A stretch of 64,000 bases of DNA from Paenibacillus sp. FSL H7-0326 (GCF_001955535.1 NZ_MPVN01000005.1:248001-312000); one strand, 5' to 3'. Numbered from the stretch's first letter, positions 51,390 to 61,177 are shown. A program made the numbers and translations. The notes: generated from the sequence alone by a model not told the origin.

Positions 51390-52112
51390 TCAGATTTCCT
51401 TCTGTCTAAAGTACATCGCGCCAAGGAGTATAAACAGAAGCGCACTCCCGAGTACTACAGGCAATATGGTCGACAACGGTACCATAAACGCCCCGAAACT
51501 GAATTCTTCTCTCGGCATCATCAGCAGGAAGGGCTGCGCCCACGGATAATACGGTGCAATGTCGCTGGAGTTCACGATCAGCAGGTTTGGTATCGTCAAC
51601 ATAAAATTAATGCCGAGCGGCGCACCAAAGCTGCTCCACATCAAGGAGACGAGCAGCTGCAGCGCTGCCAGAGGCAGTGCAGCGATCCACCCTGCTCCTA
51701 TACTCTGGAGTAGCATTCCCCAAGGAATATCGTTACCCATTCCATGATAAGCTCCTGCCGCAAGCAAACTGAGCAATAGAAGCAGCTGGATGATCAGGAT
51801 TAACAACATAATCACCGTCAGCTTGGCTGCATAGAAGGTGAAACGGCTTACCGGCAGTACCAATACCTGCTTCCATCCACCCGCCGCATGCTCAAATCTG
51901 CAGATAAAAGAAGCGAATACCCCTGTGAAAATAGGTAGAAACAGCATCGCATGAAAGGTTGCCTGGGAAGCCATTAGATCCCAATAGCTGACTGGCTCCG
52001 CAATAAATCCTAGCAGCAGAGCAATGGCTGGACTGACGAGCACCAGCAGCCAAACCCACGATTTCATGATTTTAAGTCTTTCCGCAGATAATAGACGAAA
52101 GTATGCACTCAT
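51390..52112 (-). CDS. ABC transporter permease, ABC-2 / lantibiotic-immunity type
   Basis: A 240-residue membrane protein with six predicted helices. The opening YFRLLSAERLKIMKSWVWLLVL and the motif FEHAAGGWKQVLVLPVSR are typical of ABC-2 permeases of the MutG/SpaG/BcrB-like group. It is the last gene of a regulator-kinase-ATPase-permease-permease operon, two bases after the first permease, with which it shares weak similarity. Such sets usually expel or detoxify antimicrobial peptides; the substrate here is unknown. Confidence 0.82.
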   Translation of the reverse strand: MSAYFRLLSAERLKIMKSWVWLLVLVSPAIALLLGFIAEPVSYWDLMASQATFHAMLFLPIFTGVFASFICRFEHAAGGWKQVLVLPVSRFTFYAAKLTVIMLLILIIQLLLLLSLLAAGAYHGMGNDIPWGMLLQSIGAGWIAALPLAALQLLVSLMWSSFGAPLGINFMLTIPNLLIVNSSDIAPYYPWAQPFLLMMPREEFSFGAFMVPLSTILPVVLGSALLFILLGAMYFRQKEI

Positions 52113-52114
52113 GG

Positions 52115-52831
52115 TCAGGCCACCTCCTTTTTACCGAATAACGACATTCCGGCTAGAAGCAGTACTGCCCCAAGACCTAGTCCAAACAAAGCCAGCATCT
52201 CTCCATCTGGCAGCATAATACTGAACATTGGCCAGGAGAGCGGCACAAATTCGGGAAGCTGGGCACTAAACAAGCCCATGATGGCAAGTGTAATCCCGAT
52301 GGTCACAGACAAGGCCTGATTCTCATACGTCATCGTCAGCATAAACAGTAATGCAATCATCGGCGAAGACGCCGCAAGCGGAAGGAAGCATAGCTTCAGC
52401 AGCTCCAGCCAGGGAATATGCATATTGAATCCAAGGGACAGTCCAAGCAGAACGATGCCGATATACAGCAGTGCACAAGAGCACAATAGCAGCAGAAAAA
52501 TGACTGAAAACTTGGAACAATACACCTTCCATCTGGATACGGGAAGAGCAAGCAGCTGCTTCCAGGAGCCCTGCTGATACTCTATCCCTGCCAGCATGGA
52601 GCTCAGGATGGTAGCGCCAAGAAGAATGGCAAGCGGCACAAAAGGTTCAAAATTGTAGAGTAGTCCATCCCACATCCCCTCTTCACCGTACAATCCCTGT
52701 AAATAATCCAGACGAAGTCCGAAATTAAGGGCATTCATCGCAACCAGACCAATGGGAGCCAGAAAGACGAGAAACCACAAGCCTTTTTTACGTATCTTGA
52801 GAAGATCACTATGAAACAGCCGCATCATCAT
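52115..52831 (-). CDS. ABC transporter permease, ABC-2 / lantibiotic-immunity type
   Basis: A 238-residue membrane protein with six predicted helices. It starts FHSDLLKIRKKGLWFLVFLAP and contains EYQQGSWKQLLALPVSRWKVY, the same motif as its downstream partner. Its start overlaps the ATPase gene stop by four bases (ATGA), so translation is coupled. The pair probably forms a heterodimeric channel. Confidence 0.82.
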   Translation of the reverse strand: MMMRLFHSDLLKIRKKGLWFLVFLAPIGLVAMNALNFGLRLDYLQGLYGEEGMWDGLLYNFEPFVPLAILLGATILSSMLAGIEYQQGSWKQLLALPVSRWKVYCSKFSVIFLLLLCSCALLYIGIVLLGLSLGFNMHIPWLELLKLCFLPLAASSPMIALLFMLTMTYENQALSVTIGITLAIMGLFSAQLPEFVPLSWPMFSIMLPDGEMLALFGLGLGAVLLLAGMSLFGKKEVA

Positions 52832-53739
52832 TTAACGACCCCTCCAACCACTTCTAGGAAGAAGTCCTCCAGCGACTGCCTATGCTCCTCAACCCGGTAT
52901 ATGCTGTGATCCTGCTCCACCAATCGGCGGACCAGCGCGGCAATGAGATGATCGTCCATATGGTTAAACGTAAGCCTCGCTCCTTCGACTTGACCCCATT
53001 GTCCCAGCTCTCTGGCAATTTGCAGAGCAGCTTCAGCATCAGATACGGTGAGACGAATCGTGCTTCCAGCTTCCTGGTGCAGCCGCTCAATCGTATTCTG
53101 AAATACGAGCTGTCCTTCGCGAATAATACCGACGGTGCTTGCCATCTGCTCCACTTCGCTAAGCAAGTGGCTGGAGACAAGTACGGTAATGCCGTATTCC
53201 TGCGGCATTCGTTTGATGAGCTCACGAATCTCCTGAATTCCTGAAGGATCAAGACCATTTGTCGGTTCATCCAGGATGAGCAGCTCAGGATTACCAAGCA
53301 GCGCATTTGCAATACCGAGCCTCTGCTTCATTCCGAGAGAGTACCCCTTCACCGGCCGCTTGGCATCCTTCGTCAGATCGACAATACGCAGTACTTCGTC
53401 GATTCTCGATTTCGGTACATCCAGCAGGAGACGGCTTGTCTCCAAATTTTGAATAGCATTCAAATGGCCATAGTAGGATGGATACTCGACCAGGGAACCC
53501 ACCTTCCGGAGAATTTCCATCCGGTGGTTACGGATATCCTTGCCGAAGATACGGATATATCCCTTCGTCGGTTTAATAAGACCGAGCAGCATCCGAATCA
53601 TCGTTGTTTTTCCAGCGCCGTTCGGTCCCAGGAAGCCGTAAATTTCACCTTTCTTTATTTGCAAGCTGAGCTCTTTGACCGCTGCCTTGCCGCGGTATGT
53701 CTTCCACACATCAGCTGTTTCAATCATCCATTCATTCAT
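52828..53739 (-). CDS. ABC transporter ATP-binding protein, antimicrobial-peptide-immunity type
   Basis: A 303-residue ATPase. Walker A GPNGAGKT is at residues 38-45, the signature YSLGMKQRLG near residue 145, and Walker B LLILDEPTNGLDP follows. The C-terminal extension (residues 220-303) ends in SIYRVEEHRQSLEDFFLEVV, typical of BcrA/SpaF-like proteins. It is overlapped by the first permease and preceded by a two-component system 60 bases away. Confidence 0.9.
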   Translation of the reverse strand: MNEWMIETADVWKTYRGKAAVKELSLQIKKGEIYGFLGPNGAGKTTMIRMLLGLIKPTKGYIRIFGKDIRNHRMEILRKVGSLVEYPSYYGHLNAIQNLETSRLLLDVPKSRIDEVLRIVDLTKDAKRPVKGYSLGMKQRLGIANALLGNPELLILDEPTNGLDPSGIQEIRELIKRMPQEYGITVLVSSHLLSEVEQMASTVGIIREGQLVFQNTIERLHQEAGSTIRLTVSDAEAALQIARELGQWGQVEGARLTFNHMDDHLIAALVRRLVEQDHSIYRVEEHRQSLEDFFLEVVGGVVK

Positions 53740-53800
53740 TTGTTTATCACCTCGGGAACTATCATAACGCTCCCGGTTTAAGGTGAGGTAGGCACGAAGT

Positions 53801-55282
53801 TTAAGTTTTGTTTAAATTGTACTTATCACGGGGATCGCGGAAGCGGGGCCCAATCGTGATGCTTGTCCCCCGTGCAGAGCTTTCTGCCTCCCGCGAGAGC
53901 TCCATTCCTTCAAGCAGCAGATCCACGATTCGAAGTCCGATTCCTGCACCAGCTGATGCAGAATCTCCGCTTATGCCAGGTCCATGATCCTCAATCACAA
54001 TGCAAGTCTCCCCAAGATGCTGTGCTGTTGCAACTCTCACATACCTGCCTGATTTGGCATGACGCATTATATTCTGAAACAGATTGTCCAGTACGCGGCG
54101 GAAGCCTTGAATATCCACATTCCATATCAATGGCTGCTCGCTGAGCTCAATATCGATGGTAAATTCAGCGGATTCCCATAATGGATACCAAGCTGCTGTG
54201 CTCTCTCTTACAATGCGGACGACATCCGCTTGCTGCAGCTTCATCGTATACTTTCCGCTCGACAGTAAGTTATAGGACAGCAGGTTGTCGATCAGTCCCC
54301 CCAGGTCGTCAATCTTCCCCTCAATTCGGTGGAGCGATTCCTGTCCAATTGCTGTGAGCGGCTCTTTATGAAGCGCATGCAGATGCCCGCGCACGACAGT
54401 CAGCGGCGTTCTTAGATCATGCGACAGGTCAGCGATCAAATTTTTACGCAGCTGCTCCTCCTCCTGCTGTCTCCCCCTGCTGTCTCTCAGCTGATGCACC
54501 ATCCCATTGAATGACTTCTCGAGCTGTCCAATTTCGTCGGGCTGTCTGACTTCTACCGGCAGCGGAATACCGTCAGCGCCAGGCGTCGATACCGCGACCT
54601 CAAGCCTTGTCAGTCGCTTGCTGATGCGCCGGAAGAATGACCAGGAAATGAGCATAAACAGCCCTAAAATGATGATCATAGCGAGCGTGTTATAGATGGC
54701 CCAGCCTCCCGTGTCAGAAGAGCGGCTCAGCACATCCCTTGGCAGCGCGAGGGATATAAATCCTTCACCCAGATCCTCCTGCCCGCCTCCGATAAAGGCT
54801 ACGACAGTATAGACTTCCGTGTTGCCTTGTGCATTCTTCATATATTCCACAGCATCAGAAGGCTTCCAGCGGGACTGAACCTGCAGGGTGTCCGGCTTCT
54901 TGAAGCTGGTCATACCCGTATCATCCACCCAAAGAATCGTCGATTCCTTATAATGCTCGCCAAGCTCTGCCAGCCTCGACCTAACGCTGTCCTCCGGCAA
55001 TCCGCTGAGCTTCTTCGCTTCTTCATGCCAGTCCGTTTCGATCTGAATGGAGCTGCCGTAAGGCAGATTATCGTCCTTAGCCGAATGGACAAAAGGATAC
55101 AGAACACCGAAGAGAAGCCCTGTTGACATAAAGGCAATCGGCAGGAACACCATCGCAATAATGACGATCAGCAGATAACGCGACATCAGTGAATTTTTAA
55201 AATGAATTCTCCCATTGCGTTGGCGAAGCCCCCGTTTGTTCTCCTCGCCTTCTCTTAGGTCTTGTCTCATCCTATATCTCAT
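53801..55282 (-). CDS. Sensor histidine kinase
   Basis: A 493-residue membrane kinase. Helices at about 36-62 and 197-220 flank an extracytoplasmic sensor of about 130 residues. A HAMP-like region follows. The phospho-acceptor box is IADLSHDLRTPLTVVRGHL, and the ATPase domain shows NLFQNIMRHAKSG and DHGPGISG. Its start overlaps the response regulator gene by four bases. It probably senses a cell-envelope-active compound, judging from the ABC transporter genes immediately downstream. Confidence 0.9.
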   Translation of the reverse strand: MRYRMRQDLREGEENKRGLRQRNGRIHFKNSLMSRYLLIVIIAMVFLPIAFMSTGLLFGVLYPFVHSAKDDNLPYGSSIQIETDWHEEAKKLSGLPEDSVRSRLAELGEHYKESTILWVDDTGMTSFKKPDTLQVQSRWKPSDAVEYMKNAQGNTEVYTVVAFIGGGQEDLGEGFISLALPRDVLSRSSDTGGWAIYNTLAMIIILGLFMLISWSFFRRISKRLTRLEVAVSTPGADGIPLPVEVRQPDEIGQLEKSFNGMVHQLRDSRGRQQEEEQLRKNLIADLSHDLRTPLTVVRGHLHALHKEPLTAIGQESLHRIEGKIDDLGGLIDNLLSYNLLSSGKYTMKLQQADVVRIVRESTAAWYPLWESAEFTIDIELSEQPLIWNVDIQGFRRVLDNLFQNIMRHAKSGRYVRVATAQHLGETCIVIEDHGPGISGDSASAGAGIGLRIVDLLLEGMELSREAESSARGTSITIGPRFRDPRDKYNLNKT

Positions 55283-55956
55283 GCCTTCACCCGGTAGCCT
55301 ACACCCCTGATCGTCTCAATAATTTGGGGTTCAGCGGGATCCTGCTCCAGCTTCTCTCGCAGATGACGAATATGGACCATAAGCGTCTTGTCTCCTTCCA
55401 TATAAGGCTCACCCCATACGGATTCATAGATCTGCTCTTTTGTTTTGATCTGTCCCAGATGTCTCAGCAAGTAATTAAAAATATGAAACTGCTTGCCGGT
55501 GAGCACGATTTCTTCATTCGCTGACGTATCGATGATTCGCTGTTCGTCCATATAGACATTCAGATGATGGAGCACGATATGCTCTAAACGGGGCAGCGCC
55601 TGGCCATTCCGCCGAAGCAGCACCTCTACTCTGGCTGCCAGCTCATCCGGATGAAAGGGCTTGGTCAAATAATCATCAGCAAATTCGAGTCCCTGCAGCT
55701 TGTCATCAATGGACGTACGTGCAGAGAGCATCAAGATTGGCAGCTCCGGAAGCTCCTTCTTAAGCCGCTGGCCAACCGTGAAGCCATCAAGTCCGGGCAG
55801 CATGACATCGAGAATGGCCAGATGCGCTTCACGTGCCATGGAGACAGCCTTCTCTCCGCTCTTTAACCAGAGCACATCATAACCCCGGTCCTCAAGATCG
55901 GCCCTTACCAAATTCCCAATTTCGATATCATCCTCAATATAGAGCAGTGTTGTCAT
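55279..55956 (-). CDS. OmpR/PhoB family response regulator
   Basis: A 225-residue regulator, first gene of the five-gene set. The receiver has acidic residues D9 and D10 and the phospho-acceptor D50 (LAILDVMLPG); LTKPF supplies the conserved lysine. The winged-helix output domain is at residues 130-225, ending IRGVGYRVKA. It is expected to activate the downstream transporter genes and its own operon. Confidence 0.92.
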   Translation of the reverse strand: MTTLLYIEDDIEIGNLVRADLEDRGYDVLWLKSGEKAVSMAREAHLAILDVMLPGLDGFTVGQRLKKELPELPILMLSARTSIDDKLQGLEFADDYLTKPFHPDELAARVEVLLRRNGQALPRLEHIVLHHLNVYMDEQRIIDTSANEEIVLTGKQFHIFNYLLRHLGQIKTKEQIYESVWGEPYMEGDKTLMVHIRHLREKLEQDPAEPQIIETIRGVGYRVKA

Positions 55957-56272
55957 TCCAGTAACACCTCATTTATAAATTATGTACGCGCTTCATTGCA
56001 GAAACCAGGATCTGCATGGTATATTACAAATTGAAGCTAATCTGCTGCAAAGTTCTACAACCCAGTATAACTTCACGCATTTTAACTCACAATTAAAAGG
56101 CCATGATATCTGTGATGAATCCAGTACAGGTACAACCTCGGAGAACATTATCTCTCTTTGGTTGTGCCTTTTGTTTTTTATGATCAGGACAGAACCGGTA
56201 TCTCACCTTAACACTATGGCCCTCATTCCATTCATCTTATTATGTGGAAATATACAAAGGAGGATTAATACT
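55957..56272. other. Divergent intergenic region between response regulator and GH13 genes
   Basis: It must contain the promoters of both genes. The GH13 reading frame is open upstream to 55982, but this part has no ribosome binding site and no resemblance to the family. Only the AAAGGAGG at 56256-56263 is clear. Confidence 0.45.
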
Positions 56273-58015
56273 ATGCAAATAGAAGCCATTTATCATCACC
56301 CTAAACAGCAGTGGTCCTGTGCTTATGACAAGGATACCATTATCATTCGGATTCGCACCAAAAGAGATGACGTTCATAAGGTCTCCATTATAACCGGAGA
56401 TAAATACGACTGGGAGCGAACTAAAAAATACATACCCCTTAGCAAGATGACCTCCGATTCCATGTTCGACTATTTCAGCTGTGAAGTACAGCCGCCTTAC
56501 CGTCGCCTGCGCTACGCCTTCCTGCTGGAAGATGGGGAAGAGAGCATATGGATGGATGAGAATAACTTTCTCGAGGAAGAGCCTGACAATCCGGACCGTA
56601 TGTTTGAATTCCCGTATATAAATGGAGTGGATGTATTTACCCCGCCGGCTTGGGTGAAGGACGCTATATTTTATCAGATCTTCCCGGAGCGTTTTGCCAA
56701 CGGTGACAAGAGTAATGATCCGGAGAATGTACTGCCTTGGGGCGGCAAGCCTGAGCGTGATAACTTTTTTGGAGGCGATCTTCAAGGGGTCATTGATCAC
56801 CTGGATTATTTGAGCGAGCTCGGAATTACAGCCATTTATTTTACTCCGATCTTTGAAGCGACCACCAACCACAAGTATGACACCGAGGATTATATGCGGA
56901 TTGACCCGCACTTTGGCGATGCCGACACATTGAAGAAGCTGGTGAAGCAGTGCCATAAGCGCGGTATCCGAGTACTGCTTGATGCGGTGTTTAACCATTC
57001 CGGCCGTACATTCAAGCCCTTCGTTGATTTGCAGAAGAATGGCGAGCAGTCCAAATACAAGGATTGGTTCTATATTCGCAGCTTCCCGATTGAAGTCGTT
57101 GACGGCATTCCAAGCTATGAAACATTCTCCTTTGAGCCGCTCATGCCGAAGCTGAACACCGAGAATCCTGAGGTCAAGGAATATCTTCTGAATGTGGCGG
57201 AGTACTGGATTAAGGAGATCGGAGTCGACGGCTGGCGTCTTGATGTGGCGAATGAGGTAGATCATGAATTTTGGAGAGAATTCCGTCACACCGTCAAAAA
57301 GGTAAATCCGGATGCCTACATCCTTGGAGAAGTGTGGAATGATGCTTCCCCATGGCTGCAAGGGGATCAATTTGATGCGGCTATGAACTATCCGTTTACC
57401 AATGCAGTCGTTGACTTCTTCATCAAGGATGAGATTGACGCTTATCATTTTGCCAATTCGATCGGGCGGCAGCTATCCCGTTACTCGCTTCAAGCGACAG
57501 AGGTAGCCTTCAACCTTCTGGATAGCCACGATACCCCCCGCCTGCTCACCTTGAGCAAGGGAGACAAACGCAAAATGAAGCTGGCCGCCCTCTTCCAGTT
57601 CACTTATATCGGTACTCCTTGTATTTACTATGGAGATGAGATCGGGATGGATGGAGAACACGACCCGGGCTGCCGCAAATGTATGGAATGGGATGAATCC
57701 AAACAGGACCGTGAGCTGTTCACTTACTATCAGCATCTGATTGAATTGCGCAAATCTCATCCTGCCCTTCGTACTGGCAGTGTTCACTTCCTTGAAGCTG
57801 AGCAGGACGGCAAGAAGCTGGCCTACGCACGGAAAGACGAGAATGAAACCATCGTTATATTGACCAGCACTTCTGAGGATCCAGAATCCTTCGCTGTTCA
57901 GGTGGATGGAGCCTCTTACCTCGATCTCCTGTCCGGTAATGAATGGCCGGTTACGAACGGTAAGCTGAACATGGAGCTCCCTCCATTCGGTTATGCGGTT
58001 CTGAAATCTGTATAA
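56273..58015 (+). CDS. GH13 neopullulanase / cyclomaltodextrinase-like alpha-glycosidase
   Basis: A 580-residue cytoplasmic enzyme starting at the ATG behind AAAGGAGG. Residues 1-120 form a CBM34-type N-terminal domain. The TIM barrel follows, with IFYQIFPERFANGD typical of subfamily 20. Catalytic residues are D324 (GWRLDVANEV), E353 (ILGEVWND) and D420 (LLDSHDT). The C-terminal beta domain ends near YAVLKSV. Such enzymes hydrolyse cyclodextrins, pullulan or maltodextrins. There is no signal peptide and no adjacent maltodextrin transporter. Confidence 0.9.
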   Translation: MQIEAIYHHPKQQWSCAYDKDTIIIRIRTKRDDVHKVSIITGDKYDWERTKKYIPLSKMTSDSMFDYFSCEVQPPYRRLRYAFLLEDGEESIWMDENNFLEEEPDNPDRMFEFPYINGVDVFTPPAWVKDAIFYQIFPERFANGDKSNDPENVLPWGGKPERDNFFGGDLQGVIDHLDYLSELGITAIYFTPIFEATTNHKYDTEDYMRIDPHFGDADTLKKLVKQCHKRGIRVLLDAVFNHSGRTFKPFVDLQKNGEQSKYKDWFYIRSFPIEVVDGIPSYETFSFEPLMPKLNTENPEVKEYLLNVAEYWIKEIGVDGWRLDVANEVDHEFWREFRHTVKKVNPDAYILGEVWNDASPWLQGDQFDAAMNYPFTNAVVDFFIKDEIDAYHFANSIGRQLSRYSLQATEVAFNLLDSHDTPRLLTLSKGDKRKMKLAALFQFTYIGTPCIYYGDEIGMDGEHDPGCRKCMEWDESKQDRELFTYYQHLIELRKSHPALRTGSVHFLEAEQDGKKLAYARKDENETIVILTSTSEDPESFAVQVDGASYLDLLSGNEWPVTNGKLNMELPPFGYAVLKSV

Positions 58016-58022
58016 GTACACA

Positions 58023-58085
58023 CAGCCGGATGTTATCCTTCCTTGTGATTTACTTTCCCAGGGAAGCAGCATCTGGCTTTTTTAT
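58023..58085 (+). terminator. Terminator after GH13 gene
   Basis: AGCCGGATGTTATCCTTCC pairs imperfectly with GGGAAGCAGCATCTGGCT, followed by TTTTTT. Confidence 0.75.
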
Positions 58086-58236
58086 GCAAATGGAGCTTAC
58101 GGTTGATTTATATATCACTATATCGTAATATTACAATATAATGATTTATAATAACAAATGAATCATAATTTTAAGTTTTCATAACGATTCGTTTATTACC
58201 CATCACCTTGAAGTTCTTAAGAGGAGGCTGTTATCA

Positions 58237-58527
58237 GTGGATAATAATATCAAAATATATAACGAAATGGCCGAATGTCTGAAGGCGCTGGCCCATCCGG
58301 TTCGGCTATGTATTGTAAGGGGACTGCTTCAGAAGGGCAGCTGTAACGTCAGCTACATGCAGGAATGTCTGGAGCTTCCTCAATCGACCGTATCCCAGCA
58401 TCTGCAGAAGCTGCGGAGCCTGGGCATTGTCGAGGCTGAACGGCATGGACTCGAAGTGACTTATTCCGTAAAAGATCCCCGAGTTAAAGGGATTATCGAA
58501 GTATTTTTTCAGGAGGAAGAGAAATGA
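58237..58527 (+). CDS. ArsR family regulator of the adjacent sulfur-handling gene
   Basis: A 96-residue winged-helix repressor. The ArsR pattern is clear: LKALAHPVRLCIVRGLL then LELPQSTVSQHLQKLRSLGIVEAERHG. Cysteines occur at positions 14, 25, 36 and 44. No ELCVCDL metal site is seen, so a thiol-based sensor such as BigR/SqrR is possible. The GTG start follows GAGGAGG. Its end overlaps the next gene by four bases (ATGA), so the two form a coupled operon. It most likely senses persulfide or another sulfur species; that is inference from its partner. Confidence 0.88.
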   Translation: MDNNIKIYNEMAECLKALAHPVRLCIVRGLLQKGSCNVSYMQECLELPQSTVSQHLQKLRSLGIVEAERHGLEVTYSVKDPRVKGIIEVFFQEEEK

Positions 58528-61088
58528 GTAAAAAGGTAATTATTGTCGGCGGCGTTGCTGGCGGCGCTTCTGCTGCTGCACGGCTGCGGCGGCTGGATGA
58601 AACAGCACATATCATCATGTTCGAACGGGACGAGTACATCTCATTTGCCAATTGCGGACTTCCCTACTACATCGGAAATACGATTCAGGACCGCTCCAAA
58701 CTGATTGTTCAAACACCGGAAGCGATGACGAAGCGTTTTAATCTGGATATTCGCACTCGAAGTGAAGTCATCTCCATTGATCCTGACGCCAAAAAGGTAA
58801 CGGTTAGAAGCTTGGAGCATGGAACCTACGAGGAGACCTACGATGCACTTGTGCTCTCACCCGGAGCCAGACCCATTCGTCCGGAGCTGCCAGGCATTGA
58901 TCTTCCGCATATCTATTCCGTACGCAACATTCCGGACACCGATCGGATTAAGCAGCAGGTCATCTCGCCAGACACCCGCTCTGCGATTGTTATCGGCGGA
59001 GGATATATCGGTGTGGAGATGGCTGAGAACCTGAAGCTGGCTGGCCTTGAAGTGACACTCGTGCAATCTGGACCGCAGATTATGAATTCCTTTGACCCGG
59101 AAATGGCAGGGATGCTGGCGAAGGAAATGGAAGAGCAAGGTGTACAGCTGATCCTTAATGATAAGGTGCGGTCGTTTAAGGAGCATGGCGTTCAAGTTGA
59201 AGCGTTACTGGAGAGCGGACAGACGCTGCATAGCGATATCGTTATTCTTGCTGTAGGGGTTGCACCGGATACAGGCTTCCTGACAGGAAGCGGCATCAAG
59301 CTGGGAGCGCGCGGTCATATCCAGGTGAACGAAGCACTTGAGACCAACGTGGAAGGGGTCTATGCCGTAGGAGACGCTGTCGAGATTCATGCGGGTAACG
59401 GAAAGACAGCTATCCCTCTTGCCGGACCGGCAAATAAGCAGGGAAGAATTGCGGCTGACCGCATTGCAGGTCTAAGCACAACATACAGCGTATCTCAAGG
59501 AACCTCTATTATTAAAGTGTTTGATGTGACAGGAGCCCAAACCGGGCTAAGTGAGAAAACGTTGAAATTACTTGGGCTAGCATATCATGCAGTTTACATT
59601 CATCCGAATGCACATGCCGCATATTACCCTGGCGCAACTCCCCTTACGATGAAGCTGCTCTTTGATTCCGAGGGTAAGATTCTGGGGGCTTCAGCTGTCG
59701 GGCGTACAGGAGTAGATAAACGGATAGATGATATTGCAGCTGTGCTGCATTTTGGAGGGACGGTCACCGACTTAACCGAGCTGGATCTTGCTTATGCCCC
59801 GCCCTTCTCATCTGCCAAGGATCCCGTCAATATGCTTGGATATGTTGCCGAGAATGTGGTAACCGGGAAAACGACGGTATATGTGAGCGAAGACTTGCAG
59901 AACCGAAATCCGGACACGACACTGCTCGTCGATGTCAGATCAGAGCTCGAGCATCAGAACGGTCACATCCCTGATTCGGTTAATATTCCGGTCGATGAGC
60001 TGAGAGATCGATTATCTGAGCTGGATCGAAATAAAGAAATCTGGGTGTATTGCCAGGTGGGGCTGCGCGGATACACATCAGCCCGTATTCTGCAGCAGCA
60101 CGGATATCGGGTCCGCAACCTGACAGGAGGATATAAAACCTATATGATGAACAAATTTGAGCCAAAAAAGCCGGACAGAAAGGAAGCACCCACTGAAATC
60201 GGACAAAAACCTGAATCTCCAGCTAAAGAAAAAGGATCAGGAACAGAATCACGTTCCAGCTCCGCTGTGACCGCATCCCCTGCCTCCGTTCCGGTGGTCG
60301 AGAAGGAAAGCTCCATACCAGAAGGTATGCCTATCCATGCAAATATGAAGCTGGATGCATGCGGCTTGTCCTGTCCTGGGCCTCTTGTGGAAGCGAAGCA
60401 AGCGATGGATGGGCTTGCAGCAGGACAGATCCTGCATATTACCGCTACCGACCCCGGCTTTTATGAAGATGTACAATCCTTTGCCCGTATGTCGGGTCAT
60501 GAGGTGCTGTCCGTAGATAAGCAGCCGAATGGACAAATAAGCGCACATCTAAAAAAAGAAGGTGCTAAGCAAGCTGCTGTGCCTTCACTGCAAAATGAGT
60601 CCCAAGCCTTCGCAAGACCGGAAGGCACTACAATGGTCGTATTCAGCGGAGATCTGGATAAAGCGATCGCTTCCTTCATTATTGCAAACGGTGCTGCAGC
60701 AAGCGGCAAGAAGGTTACCCTGTTCTTCACCTTCTGGGGACTGAATATTCTTCGGAAAACCGAGCCGGTGGATGTGAAGAAGAACTTCATGGGGCGCATG
60801 TTCGGAATGATGATGCCAAGAGGAAGCCGGAAGCTTGGCCTCTCTCGTATGAACATGCTGGGTGCAGGCTCCAAGATGATTCGCAGTGTGATGAAGCGAA
60901 GCAACATCTCCTCGCTGGAAGAGCTGATGGAAACCGCAGTTTCTCAGGGTGTTGAGCTTGTCGCTTGCCAGATGTCGATGGATGTAATGGGCATCAAGCA
61001 CGAAGAGCTGATCGATGGGGTGAAGATCGGCGGTGTCGGGTACTATTTGGGACAAGCCGATCAATCCGGAATTAATTTGTTTATCTAA
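58524..61088 (+). CDS. CoA-disulfide reductase / rhodanese / TusA / DsrE2 four-module fusion
   Basis: An 854-residue cytoplasmic protein. Residues 1-445 are a CoA-disulfide reductase flavoprotein: GGVAGGASAAARLRR binds FAD, and C44 in FANCGLPYY is the active-site cysteine. Residues about 460-550 are a rhodanese domain with the persulfide cysteine in VYCQVGLRGY. Residues about 610-685 are a TusA domain (DACGLSCPGPLVEAKQAM). Residues about 700-854 are a DsrE2-like domain (FSGDLDKAIASFIIANGAA and ACQMSMDVMGI). A Lys/Glu/Ser-rich linker (about 553-605) separates rhodanese and TusA. The arrangement suggests intramolecular relay of sulfane sulfur. It is coupled to the ArsR gene. Confidence 0.92.
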   Translation: MSKKVIIVGGVAGGASAAARLRRLDETAHIIMFERDEYISFANCGLPYYIGNTIQDRSKLIVQTPEAMTKRFNLDIRTRSEVISIDPDAKKVTVRSLEHGTYEETYDALVLSPGARPIRPELPGIDLPHIYSVRNIPDTDRIKQQVISPDTRSAIVIGGGYIGVEMAENLKLAGLEVTLVQSGPQIMNSFDPEMAGMLAKEMEEQGVQLILNDKVRSFKEHGVQVEALLESGQTLHSDIVILAVGVAPDTGFLTGSGIKLGARGHIQVNEALETNVEGVYAVGDAVEIHAGNGKTAIPLAGPANKQGRIAADRIAGLSTTYSVSQGTSIIKVFDVTGAQTGLSEKTLKLLGLAYHAVYIHPNAHAAYYPGATPLTMKLLFDSEGKILGASAVGRTGVDKRIDDIAAVLHFGGTVTDLTELDLAYAPPFSSAKDPVNMLGYVAENVVTGKTTVYVSEDLQNRNPDTTLLVDVRSELEHQNGHIPDSVNIPVDELRDRLSELDRNKEIWVYCQVGLRGYTSARILQQHGYRVRNLTGGYKTYMMNKFEPKKPDRKEAPTEIGQKPESPAKEKGSGTESRSSSAVTASPASVPVVEKESSIPEGMPIHANMKLDACGLSCPGPLVEAKQAMDGLAAGQILHITATDPGFYEDVQSFARMSGHEVLSVDKQPNGQISAHLKKEGAKQAAVPSLQNESQAFARPEGTTMVVFSGDLDKAIASFIIANGAAASGKKVTLFFTFWGLNILRKTEPVDVKKNFMGRMFGMMMPRGSRKLGLSRMNMLGAGSKMIRSVMKRSNISSLEELMETAVSQGVELVACQMSMDVMGIKHEELIDGVKIGGVGYYLGQADQSGINLFI

Positions 61089-61103
61089 AATTTAAATTAA
61101 CAA

Positions 61104-61146
61104 GAGGAGCAGCACTCATGGTTAATACCACGAGAGCTGCTCCTTT
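61104..61146 (+). terminator. Terminator after the sulfur-handling fusion gene
   Basis: GAGGAGCAGC-ACTC pairs with GAG-AGCTGCTCCTT, followed by TTGC. It can act on both converging transcripts. Confidence 0.8.
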
Positions 61147-61177
61147 GCTATCCCCGATCTGGAGTTCGGAGACGTCT

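Noticed and set aside
55982..56272. A 97-codon N-terminal extension of the GH13 enzyme
   Set aside because: The extension has no family resemblance and no ribosome binding site, while AAAGGAGG precedes the internal ATG at 56273.
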